A program made the translations under genes and the position numbers. A model generated the notes under the pieces. It was not told the origin of the DNA and made no database searches. It worked only from the letters and a program-made list of their open reading frames with translations. Source: Heliocidaris erythrogramma (Eukaryota; Echinodermata; Echinoidea; Camarodonta; Echinometridae). Taken from it: DNA of 64,000 nucleotides. The stretch lies in contig CM046853.1 in NCBI GenBank assembly GCA_025617745.1, positions 48,290,934-48,354,933 of the forward strand, written 5' to 3'. Shown here piece by piece: positions 10,701 through 19,152 of this stretch. How positions within the stretch are numbered: position 1 is the stretch's first letter; every line of letters begins with the position of its first letter.

Positions 10701-12057
10701 CTTTTAATCATTACTATTTCGAGCAATTAGAAAGTAAATAGTTTTTCATTTCACCAGGTTTTGAATATTACTTGCAGACAATACACCTGTTAAAATGTTC
10801 GAGAACAGACCAAAGAGAAAGAGTGGTGTCTTACTAACGTGGAAGAAACCGACTTCTTGGCCAGGTATACCCAAGGGTTATCGTCTTCAGATCAAATCAG
10901 GTATATCAAACTACACATGTTTAACACACATAATATAACATTCTTGAAAACAATATTCACTCTTATTCTTATTCTTAAGCACTGATATTTCGTCTCCCTG
11001 ATATACAACTGGAGCAGGTAGTATAGAAAATAGAAAAATGCATAGAGCCCCGAGTTAATCTTAAAACTGTGCTATGTCCCGAAACGAAATAAAGATGTTC
11101 TCATATACTACATTCCGCTTGTGGATCCTTGTGAACGAATATACTGTACTTTACCTGTAGATATGCCTGTAAAATTCATTTATTTGTAGGGATCTTTAAC
11201 GATGAAAGAATTAACATACTGAAAGTGTCTTTCTCCACCATTTATTTCTTTATGTGGATCAGTGGATGTATTTCGTTTTTGCAGCTATCGTGCGGGCATG
11301 GTATCATTTTGACTTTTATTTCACACCCAGACTTGCTGATGTCTAGAATATTATTTTTCGCTAGAAGGAAACCGAAATTATTTGATTTCTTGCATTCTCT
11401 CTGGAATCTCCTTTCATAATATTATTTTCCTATTCAGTGTTCCTAAAACACTTGTATTTTTATTAAGGAGAGAATGTGTCCCAATAGCGGCTTGTCGTGT
11501 GGGCTTTCCCCTTTTCTATCCAATTGTATTCTTGTGTTACGTACATTAATGCTCACAATGGCGGCAGGGGTGTCAATTCTAACATAGCGCGATACAATTT
11601 ATTGTTCATTGTAATTGTAATTTTAATTATTTCTCGTCTTAAGGACTGGTCACATTTGTCCGATAACGATAACGAGATTTTCAATTAAAGGTACACCATA
11701 CTATATAGCGTGTACGTGTAAGTACACTGTAAACAGTTTTGCCGTTTTTGCACAGGAATTTCCTGGCAGTCAGGATGCCTGGAATGCCCGTTTTTCCACA
11801 GTTTTTTTTTTTACAAGATGTTTTACAGTGTATGTGACCAGCCCTCTTTAGCTATTCATCATGTTTCATGTTTCCTAACGCCAGCACGGGACCCGGCCTT
11901 TTGCTACTGCCGTAACGTAATCATCCATAATCCTCGCCGGACAAATTACTGGATTCGCAACTTGAGTCTGGGTGAGCGGTACATCGTTGGCATACGACCC
12001 TTCGGGAGTCTTGGAAGTGGGCCATCCACCATGCGGGTCATTAGAAGAACGACGTAA
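7704..12057 (+). CDS. IgGFc-binding-domain / fibronectin III secreted protein (4 exons)
   Basis: Proposed join: 7704-7755, 9029-10303, 10778-10900, 11885-12057; 1623 nt, 540 residues plus TAA. All introns are GT-AG and phase 1, and the frame stays open throughout. Residues 1-17 are a hydrophobic signal peptide (MGSRILLSLLVFIGSVL). Residues about 25-430 match the IgGFc-binding N-terminal domain: beta-rich, with DLTGTEIVSDNPVSVIVGDHC (from Asp204), QLLPTDLWGQRYVV and six cysteines, two of them in GDHCDP and TTICRQ. Residues about 446-538 form one fibronectin type III domain with Trp464 (LLTWKKP), Leu510 and Tyr516 in the usual places. There is no membrane segment, so it should be secreted. In vertebrates this domain occurs in mucus Fc-binding protein FCGBP; echinoderm relatives are linked to coelomocyte immunity, but the ligand here is unknown. 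The start has a favourable context (ATAATGG). Coding DNA is visibly GC-richer than its flanks. Confidence 0.88.
7756..9028 (+). other. intron 1
   Basis: 1273 bp from GTAAGT to a pyrimidine-rich acceptor ending TTCATTCTTCAG. It contains a C run at about 8490-8504 with no other recognised element. Stops interrupt any readthrough. Confidence 0.75.
9029..10303 (+). CDS. exon 2: complete IgGFc-binding domain
   Basis: This one 1275-nt exon encodes residues 18-442 and the first base of 443. The frame extends upstream of the first ATG-like codons to the acceptor at 9027-9028 (DIEASIHSTAGTDFVIPAFY), which restores the domain's N-terminal GTDFV motif. A sequon NLT lies at residue 64. The donor is GTAGGT at 10304. 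If unspliced, the frame would read on to a TGA at 10411-10413 and give a shorter protein without the FN3 domain. Confidence 0.9.
10778..10900 (+). CDS. exon 3: first half of FN3 domain
   Basis: 123 nt, phase 1 on both sides, between TATTACTTGCAG and GTATAT. It encodes SGVLLTWKKP and GIPKGYRLQI, the A-C strand pattern of fibronectin type III with the core tryptophan. The donor is only moderately consensus. Confidence 0.78.
11724..11831. mobile_element. Short MITE, ACTGTAAAA family (copy 2), in intron 3
   Basis: 108 bp with ends ACACTGTAAA and TTTTACAGTGT. The inside contains GCCGTTTTTGCAC and its partial inverse GTGCCCGTTTTTCC-like words, as in the copy at 6947-7070. It ends about 53 bp before the exon 4 acceptor, so its pyrimidine-rich tail could affect branch-point choice. 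Confidence 0.55.
11885..12057 (+). CDS. exon 4: second half of FN3 domain and stop
   Basis: 173 nt after the acceptor TTCCTAACGCCAG. It encodes YWIRNLSLGERYIVGIRP and ends PSTMRVIRRTT then TAA, the Leu-x-x-Gly-x-x-Tyr and G-strand pattern of FN3. Two cysteines (Cys490, Cys492) are unusual for this fold and could form a local disulfide or loop. Confidence 0.78.
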
Positions 12058-13570
12058 TCACTGGCGGATTTAGGGGAGCACCCCCCCCCCCCCACTCCCT
12101 TGAAACCCAAAGTGGCATACATTATACGTACACAACATTATGCATCCTGAAAATGAGAATACTGTAATAGGCACGCCCCCCCCCCCCCCCCTCCTATTTT
12201 AAAATTCACCTCTGGGTGTAATCATTATGGTATACTATTGAAATGTCGTAAGGAAGAAGGGGCACGGTTCACCCGTAATTGTATGTTGATCAACCAAGCT
12301 GATTATAAAAAATAATAGACAGGGTTATGTTGCGCTCTTATACGCCACAGATGAAATACGATATTGCCACTTCGTTTTTGTTTGTTTGGTTTTTTAAAAA
12401 CTTATTCTTTCCTGAGTTGCATACTTGTGATGTGTCAGAAATTTAAGGTAATATAAGACAGGAAAAGCCTAATCATATGAAGCATTCACGTTACACTCCG
12501 TTAATCATATTTTTCATTGTTATATATTGTTTGTGCCGATCAGCAATCATGGCACGCCAGAGAATGCCAAATGGTTACTATGGCACGCAAAAGGTAGTAG
12601 TGTGATTCTCGAATAAATTATGGGAATACGAATATGTGTATAATTTAAAGCAGTCACCCGAAGAAAATTCACAACTGAAAATTAATGACGTGCGGAAAAG
12701 TCATATAAATATCCTGGAAAGGCTTAAAATGTAATTTTTAGAGACCCCCCCCCCCCCCCCTCAGACCCCCAAACCAATCCAAACTACGGTCGTAGCGAGG
12801 TCTGAATTGTGACGCCACAGCCTTGGCAGATATACAGCCAGGTGTGCACGCAGCCAGGTTACTCTCGTTTGTTTATCCACACGTTTGTTTTCCTCTGCTA
12901 TTTATTTTCGCACTTTCACGTTAACTGTTCGATATCATTCGACATAATTATCACTCAGGAGTGTGTCATCTTGAAATGTTATAGAAAATATCTGCGTGAT
13001 TATTTCAACTTTTATGAAGCAATAATCGGCTATAAGTATAAACCAATTCGCGTGTTTGACAACTTCAACTTTAGTAGTATCGGCTATCGCGGCTTGTGCA
13101 GTTGAGTTCAGGGCCTGCATGGCCGGGGATCCAGAGCTGGTGTTGCACGTTTCGTTGCTTACTAGCACACGGTCTCCTGACTGATTTCTTCGCTTTCGTA
13201 TTTTTGGAGAGAATAATCAGACTCACTCAGACTGTCAGATAGACGCAGGGATTGTTGAAATGTTGTCATCATATTTTCTATTTCAGATTTAGACTTTCAG
13301 TACCAAATCCACATGTTACAAATTAAATAAATTTACATGTTCATGAAGGCCTATCTTAAACATACTGTGGCCACGGGTGACAAAAGGTAATTATGATCTA
13401 CTAGACTGACATCCATTCGTCGAAAAATGATTCCATATTTGCAGCAGGAGTCACAATTACAAGGCACTTTCAAAATAATTACACCCCTGGTGTACAGCTG
13501 ACAAGTTTGCAAAAAGTTATATACATACAGGGTGCACGAGTACGACAGGTCTCGTACCAGTAATACTACT
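12058..13570. other. 3' flank with poly-C tracts and a hAT-like MITE end
   Basis: Directly after the stop is CACTGGCGGATTTAGGGG (from 12060), the start of the CAGTGGCG-type MITE seen elsewhere. C runs follow at about 12080-12093, 12177-12191 and 12746-12760. The likely 3' UTR therefore runs into repeat DNA. No gene was recognised in the rest. Confidence 0.5.
12612..12617 (+). terminator. candidate poly(A) signal
   Basis: AATAAA, 555 bp downstream of the TAA stop of the IgGFc-binding gene. It is the first exact hexamer I noticed after the stop, but the hexamer is common in AT-rich DNA. Confidence 0.3.
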
Positions 13571-13573
13571 AGC

Positions 13574-13837
13574 CTACGTATATACTCCTTCTTTTCCTTC
13601 AATCTCTCCTATCTCCCCATCATCATCATCATCATCATCATCATCACTGTTGCTATAAACTGAATCACTTTCTTCACCAATTTCTATGTCCATATTGAGC
13701 TCAATTTCCTCGTCTACAACCGGCATTTTGATCTCCAAGTCTCGAAAAATCAATGAGTAAATTGCGTCACTTGCGTGTGATTTCAATGCATGCGGCGCGC
13801 CTAGCCAGCACACAGGTTGCCAAGCTTGTGACGTCAC
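13574..13837 (-). CDS. hypothetical acidic reading frame
   Basis: An 87-codon minus-strand frame. From an internal Met it reads MPVVDEEIELNMDIEIGEES, then nine consecutive Asp encoded by a (GAT)n/(ATC)n run at about 13617-13645, then GEIGEIEGKEG. The upstream minus-strand DNA is CpG-rich, with a palindromic CRE (TGACGTCA at 13829-13836) and GCGCGCC, and could be a promoter or the 5' end of a transposon. No domain is recognised and no convincing splice donor follows. It could be the acidic first exon of an unrecognised gene, or chance plus a trinucleotide repeat. Confidence 0.2.
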   Translation of the reverse strand: MTSQAWQPVCWLGAPHALKSHASDAIYSLIFRDLEIKMPVVDEEIELNMDIEIGEESDSVYSNSDDDDDDDDDGEIGEIEGKEGVYT

Positions 13838-13965
13838 GCATCGCGATACTCCACGGAGGACTGCTGAAGGCAGAAAATCTGGATCTCACAAATACCATTT
13901 TTGAAAGATGATTACTGCGGACCCCAAACATATCTTGAGCAGGGAAGTTGTTATACCTAATCAAG

Positions 13966-14857
13966 CTTCCCCTTCGTAGTGATATGAATTTTGCAGCAAT
14001 TCAAAACACTTTTGACTCTTCGGGTGACTACTTTCCTTAAATGGCAGAAGCACAAACTTTGTATTATTAACCATAAAAGGGGGTCTAAAACTACGATTCT
14101 GATAGCTTATGGACCCCAACGATAAACCCAAAAATGTGTCTTTGCCATTGGTAGCATTCCATTGTTTTGTTATTGTTGGATTTTTTTTCTTTATGGTTAA
14201 AACTATGGAAATTTATAAGCTTTTTTTAGGACTTAAAAACACGAATACAAATTTGTTTGACATTGTTTTATAAAAGTACATATTTAAAACTTCCAGTTGT
14301 TCATAATTATGCTACACATTATGAGTTACAAAAACAAAAACACCTTTGATATACTTGCAATCAGTACTTATTTTAGTCAAAGATATACACATTGTATAAT
14401 TTTTTGTTTCTTTTGTTTGACATTTTCATCAATAAAATCTGGCTTCGAACAGCTAAACATTAGCATTTGTCCTAATTCATGTCAAATTCGCTTCTACCAA
14501 AGTATCGCAGGCAGGGGATTGTCAACCCAAGTTTTGGTTGATTGTTCTCCAATCCAACTGAAACTCCTAGACACCATTCATCAAAACTTAGGCAAAGTCG
14601 ATTTTGACAGGCTTTTAAAAACCGACCAGTGCTCAGTCATCCATGGTCTCATTTTGATCAGCAGCCTATCAAATTAAAGAAAACATTATCAACTATCATA
14701 CCATTATAATACGTCTCAGCCGTTTTACTCTTAGTATATTGTGGCCTGAATTTGGTTTCCTTTTTATTGCCTCGCATTTGATGATGCAATGTATATTTGG
14801 CCTCGCTCCCACATAGCTCCATCTACGATGACTAACTGAAATCATTTTGCACCAGCG
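13966..14857. other. intergenic, no gene seen
   Basis: The 126-codon frame at 14297-14677 has no recognised domain; its first half is AT-biased and looks random. Confidence 0.5.
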
Positions 14858-14981
14858 GCCTTTTCACACGAGGGTAAAATTCATAGTTTGGAAAGCTTAT
14901 TAGTTTAAAGCTGATTAACTAATCAGCTCTAAAGCATTTTTTTCCTGTGTGAACATCGAACTATACAATGTTCGGACAGAT

Positions 14982-15535
14982 ATACGAACTCGCGATCTAA
15001 AGACGGGTCAGATCTGTCAGCAATCTGTCAAGTGCTGCAAGCTTGCAGCAAAGCATATGTGACCGCTGCAAGCTTGCAGAATAAGCTGTCAAGTGCTGTA
15101 AGCTAGCAGCAAAGCATACTGGACGGCTGCGAACTTGCAGCCAGTAGCGGATCCAGCCGGATTAGACACAATGCATTCTACAGACAGGTTTGTGCACAAT
15201 GGCGGGCCCGAAAAATGTATTGTGTCTTACCAGGCTAGATCCGCCACTGCTTGCAGCAAAGCATATGTGACCACTGCAAGCTTGCAGAATAAGCTGTCAA
15301 GTGCTGCAAGCTAACAGCAAAGCATACTGGACGGCTGCGAGCTTACAATGCTGGTCAATCCGTGCTGCAAGCTTGCAATAAGGTTGTCATTAGATTGTTA
15401 TAAGCTTGCAAACAAGCTTCGCAAACTTAATCTTGAACATGCAAGCTTATCTAGATTGCTGCAAGCTTGCGGCAAGCTTGTAACAAGCTTGAATTTCTGT
15501 AAGGGATACGAACTCGCGATTAAAGACAGGTCAGA
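14982..15535. repeat. AAGCTTGCAGC palindromic-motif array
   Basis: Many copies of CTGCAAGCTTGCAG, itself a palindrome, alternate with AAAGCATA(T/C)TGGAC and AATAAGCTGTCAAGTG words, forming about 100-bp higher-order units (15036-15141 and 15250-15345). The array is bracketed by direct repeats of TACGAACTCGCGAT at about 14984 and 15507. One unit is split by the 108-bp MITE at 15142-15249. Confidence 0.75.
15142..15249. mobile_element. 108-bp hAT-like MITE with exact 8-bp TSD
   Basis: Termini are CAGTAGCGGATC and GATCCGCCACTG, inverted with one mismatch. It is flanked by a perfect 8-bp direct repeat, CTTGCAGC (15134-15141 and 15250-15257), which matches the host array and gives the pre-insertion sequence. 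An 8-bp duplication with CAG...CTG ends is the signature of hAT transposons. Confidence 0.88.
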
Positions 15536-15585
15536 GCAGCCTACAGATACGAAGTTCGTATAGAGGAGGCAAGAGACTTTGTGTG

Positions 15586-16143
15586 TTAAAGGGAAGGTAA
15601 ACCCTGGACTTTTGGCCTACTGAGAGTGTTAAGAGCACAATTCTTGACATTACTGTGAAAATTTACCTCTTATGAACGCTTTACGGTGGAGTAATTCACA
15701 CTTTTGTGAGCAATGATCGTCTGCTACAGCCTGCTATCGGGGTTGGCCATATTTTTTATTCACCCGCTCTATGATGACGTTTTGTCGGACATGCCAAGGG
15801 GGAACTGTGATTGGTTGAAATTCGGAACGTCTTGTTCATTTTTATTATATTGGAGCATCGAACGCCTGGCAGTGCACCATTTTGAAACGCGTAATAATGG
15901 CGGCATCCGGGTACTTCTGGTCCGAGAGGTCCGACAAAACGTCACAGGGCGGGGCTTATCTGTTCAAAATGGCGACGCACACGATCGATATAGGACCTTC
16001 TAGCAGACGACAAAATAATATTTCTAACTACTTGTTGACGGCGTTAGGGGGGCCCAAATGTGTTGAAATTCGACATATATAATCAACAATGTGCCCTTCA
16101 ACTAAACAGCTAACTAAATCGCCAGGATTTACTTTCCCTTTAA
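15586..16143. mobile_element. TTAA-type MITE, 558 bp
   Basis: Inverted ends TTAAAGGGAAGGTAAACCC and its counterpart at 16122-16143 match over about 22 bp with two differences. Both ends sit at TTAA, as in piggyBac or Kolobok insertions. Inside are CAAAATGGCG words (YY1-like) but no intact coding frame. Confidence 0.7.
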
Positions 16144-16156
16144 CGGATATACGTCT

Positions 16157-16625
16157 TTAAAGGGATACTCTACCGCAGATTGTGGACGTTTTTATGGCGC
16201 GAGAGGGCACCGTGATCGTTACCTGATCAGTACCGTATATAGAGAGAGTCTGGCCAACTCGGTTTCAGTTGGGTAGCAACATGGCGTATATTCCTTTGTT
16301 ATGTAAGCTTGCAACAAAGGAATATGCGCCTTGTTGTTACCCAACTGGAGCCGAGTTGGCCAGACTCTATCTATATACGGCACTGTACCTGATCATGCCG
16401 GCCCCGCGGGGCTCAAACTTCGGACAGACTGGTTGCCGCGCAACATGCACGCTCCGCCTGAGCTCGAGCTCTCGTACGAGATTCGGTCGGCTTCGTGCAG
16501 TGGAAATGTAATCCCACTTAGTCCAACGGAGGCGTTCGACGCACAAAGTTTGTGTACGAGTGAATGTGGCTTACGCAATCCCGACTTTCCCCTACGACGG
16601 CCGGCCTGGTGGCGTATCCCTTTAA
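16157..16625. mobile_element. TTAA-type MITE, 469 bp
   Basis: Ends are TTAAAGGGATAC and GTATCCCTTTAA, again at TTAA. The body is unusually GC- and CpG-rich for the window (about 16390-16620). It is interrupted by the palindromic hAT-like MITE at 16228-16385. Overlapping frames here (16269-16639) are by-products of the palindrome and CpG-rich body. Confidence 0.65.
16228..16385. mobile_element. 158-bp palindromic hAT-like MITE with 8-bp TSD
   Basis: Almost the whole element is two ~75-bp arms around a short ATGTAAGCTTGCAAC centre. Ends are CAGTACCGTATATAG and CTATATACGGCACTG. The exact direct repeat TACCTGAT flanks it (16220-16227, 16386-16393). Its RNA would fold into a long hairpin. Confidence 0.85.
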
Positions 16626-16802
16626 CTGGACGGAGCTAAGACCGGGTGCGCGCTTTGATTGACACGACCTGCTATTATTATGCACAATGGCCCTACTGCG
16701 CATTTTTTTTTTAATCAGCAGTGAATCTCTAACGATCGCACCAATATTTTCTCTGTGTGAATGCTATCGTATAAACTTTAATGCTGATTAGTTTAAAGCT
16801 CT

Positions 16803-17087
16803 TTAAACGGGGTCCGCTTGCTATTCATAAGGACGGCTATTCCTAGAAAACAGCTATTCATTTAACACGCGTTATGAATAGCAGTCCTTATGAATAACTA
16901 TGAATAGTGGTCCTTGTGAATGGAGGTCCTTATGAATAGCGAGGTAATTTGTCTATGGTTCGCTCGCTATTCAGAAGGACCGCTATTCCTACAAAACCAC
17001 TATTCATTTAGTCGCGAGTTATGGATAGCGGTCCTTATGAATAAGTGGTCCTTATAAATAGCGGTCCTTATGACTAGCGAGGTTACC
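16803..17087. repeat. Tandem foldback array of GGTCCTTATGAATAGC
   Basis: Two copies of a ~130-145-bp unit (about 16803-16947 and 16960-17087). Each starts CGCTATTCATAAGGAC and ends GGTCCTTATGAATAGCGAGG, its inverse, with further copies in both orientations inside. The two units differ by scattered substitutions. Confidence 0.75.
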
Positions 17088-17143
17088 CCTTTTAAACTAA
17101 TCAGCTTTAAATAGCTAAATTTTACTTCTGTGTGAAAGCAAGG

Positions 17144-17680
17144 CAGGATGTATTTTATTACATACGTTCTAAAACGTCGTGCTGATAATGAATACAGAAT
17201 TATCATTCAAATCAAAATTCAAAGTTACTGTAACATTATTTTCTTCCATTAATATCAATCACTTTTGTGCTCATACAGATTCTATTTAGGTCCTATAATA
17301 TTATGTAGTAGTATCTTAAATGTTTTATTGGAAAGCATCTTGATGCAGTACATTTTGAACATCCATAGTGCCTATGATAGTGTGAAATTTGAAGTAACGA
17401 GTGGAACAAGATATTTTATCTGAAAATAGTTTTGTTTAAATACGATTTTATACGGATATGAATTTCAGTAAATAATTGTGTCCATGCATGCATGTATGAT
17501 ATAGAATGTGGACTTCACATGTAATACAGTATGGTATTTTCAGATTGATGTTTTGTAGCACCTGGTGCTTGCTACTGTAGATATCAATTTGTAGTTTGCA
17601 TTTAACATTATCCTAGATTTAAATCGTTACCCTTATTCCATAGTCCATGTAGAACACATTGTTCTTTCTTTTGGTCTTAC
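17144..17680. other. intergenic, no gene seen
   Basis: AT-rich, no recognised features. Confidence 0.5.
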
Positions 17681-17684
17681 ACTC

Positions 17685-17725
17685 TCTTTCTCTCCCCTCC
17701 CCCTTTCTCTACCCCCCCCCCCCCC

Positions 17726-17763
<38 letters not shown>

Positions 17764-17765
17764 AT
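17685..17765. repeat. polypyrimidine tract with C run and (CT)n
   Basis: CTCTCC-rich DNA, a C run at about 17712-17727, then (CT)n to about 17758. Frames through it are low-complexity Ser/Leu/Pro artefacts. Confidence 0.9.
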
Positions 17766-18239
17766 CTATCCCGATATCTCTCGCACACAAACTTTGTGTT
17801 GCAATCATTCAATGAAAATGCCGGTCATCTGTGACAGAGCGCCATCTACGATCACACACTGTTCCATTCAACCCGTTCAAATCAGCAAGACTCTGGCTTT
17901 CCTTCACACATCTGCTATTAATAGACCTACTCAGAGATCAAGAAATGGTATTATAAAGCCACTTTCTATTCCCCCTCTAATTAGATATGACCTTTTAGTT
18001 GATTTGTTCCGTAATCTTTCTCATTATAATCATGATTTAAAAGGGATAAGGGTTCATGAATAATAAGATTTAGAAAATTATATATAATAGGATCCTGAGG
18101 TAAAGGTTTCGTCGTATAGTTGTTTTGATTTTACACTATTGCAGGGAGGTGAAGTTAGGCCGTTACTGCAATTATAACAATTTCCTTCCAGTTTGGATAT
18201 GATTTCTGGATCTTATGAAGAAAACAAAACTGTTTTTAT

Positions 18240-18464
18240 ATGGCACGAAAAAGAGACATGATAACGAAGCTTTTCCACCTGCACTCATCAGGTTATCACG
18301 CAGGTATGTCAACTATATTATACTCGGTGAACCCGGACGCAACCTAGACGCCGTAATTTCAGAACAATCGCAAAGCTTGGACGAACTCCTTTTGTCTGTA
18401 CAGAAGAGGTTCGTGCGATTGAATGTAAGCAGCTTCCAGAAAGCGTAAATGCGCTGAGCTTCTG
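18240..18464 (+). repeat. 225-bp dispersed repeat G, copy 1
   Basis: Begins ATGGCACGAAAAAGAGAC and ends GCGCTGAGCTTCTG. It is flanked by the 7-bp direct repeat TTTTTAT (18233-18239 and 18465-18471). A near-identical copy is at 54701-54942. It has no terminal inverted repeats, poly-A tail or clear tRNA boxes. An internal TGATAAC...GTTATCA pair can form a short hairpin. An open stretch reads EPGRNLDAVISEQSQSLDEL in this copy. Type unknown. Confidence 0.7.
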
Positions 18465-18539
18465 TTTTTATGTATGTTTTCAATTTATATACTTACCATA
18501 CCACTCTTTCACATTTTCACCATCAATGCCACTTTCCTG

Positions 18540-18683
18540 TTACACCACCACCCTCTCTCTCTCTCTCCCCCCCCCCCCATGCTCTTCTCCCCCTTTCTCT
18601 ATTTGCATTTCTGTCAGTCTGTCGTTCTTTCTCTCTTTATGTCTCCATCTCTCGCGAATACACACACTATATCTCCATGCCCC

Positions 18684-18715
<32 letters not shown>

Positions 18716-18720
18716 ATCTC
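18540..18720. repeat. polypyrimidine / (CT)n tracts with C runs
   Basis: Two CT-C clusters, about 18550-18580 and 18680-18715, joined by pyrimidine-rich DNA; a further C run is at about 18827-18842. Open frames of 97-149 codons in this stretch are low-complexity. Confidence 0.9.
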
Positions 18721-19071
18721 TGTCTTTCTTCACGCTGCGCTTCTGTTTGTTGATCTGTTTCGTTTAAACTGTCACTATGTCTCACTTCTCCATACATACA
18801 CGTATTGTATTCCTGTTCTCTATCTGCCCCCCCCACCCCCCCACTCTCACTCTGATTCTTTCTCCTGGTCTATACTAGCCTCCATCCTCCATGTCCTTGA
18901 TCTGGGATCAAGTTTCTAAAGCGTCAGAGAAACTGAAGCGAATTAGGTTAAGGTTTTTGCGATCTTGTAAGCAAGACGGTTGGTGGAAGTCAAGATCGAG
19001 ATACGGCATTGATGATGATAATATTGGATTACGAGGATAGAATGGAGAACACTAAATGAATAAAAATGATA

Positions 19072-19152
19072 TTAACTTTTTGCCTACTGGATCCGGGTGG
19101 TCCCTGTATTAAGCCTCTGGGGAATATAAGAGTTCAGTGGTAAATGGGTTAA
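19072..19152. mobile_element. ~80-bp TTAA element R, copy 2
   Basis: TTAA at both ends (19072-19075, 19149-19152), 81 bp. The core GGATCCGGGTGGTCCCTGTA followed by TTAAGCCT is the diverged equivalent of GGAACCGGGTGGCTCC...TTAAGCCT in the copy at 46938-47020. Confidence 0.65.

Larger units (their letters stand above)
14858..17143. mobile_element. Composite TIR element C (TTTCACAC ends)
   Basis: The left end GCCTTTTCACACGAGGGTAA and right end (reverse complement GCCTTGCTTTCACACAGAAG) are related inverted termini, each followed inward by an AAAATT block and by TTTAAAGCTGATTAG-like words. Similar TGTGTGAA junctions recur internally near 14945 and 16752, so this is probably several insertions or rearranged arms rather than one clean element. 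It holds an AAGCTTGCAGC array, three MITEs and a tandem foldback array, listed separately. No transposase is encoded. Confidence 0.55.

Noticed and set aside
14982-15535. CRISPR-like array
   Set aside because: The repeated word is palindromic and irregularly spaced, without unique spacers of constant length, and the DNA is eukaryotic.
16269-16703. Overlapping 60-102-codon frames on both strands
   Set aside because: Fall across a palindromic MITE and a CpG-rich MITE body, with no shared or known protein.
18470-18919. 149-codon plus-strand frame
   Set aside because: Runs through CT and C microsatellites; Ser/Leu/Pro-rich without a domain.
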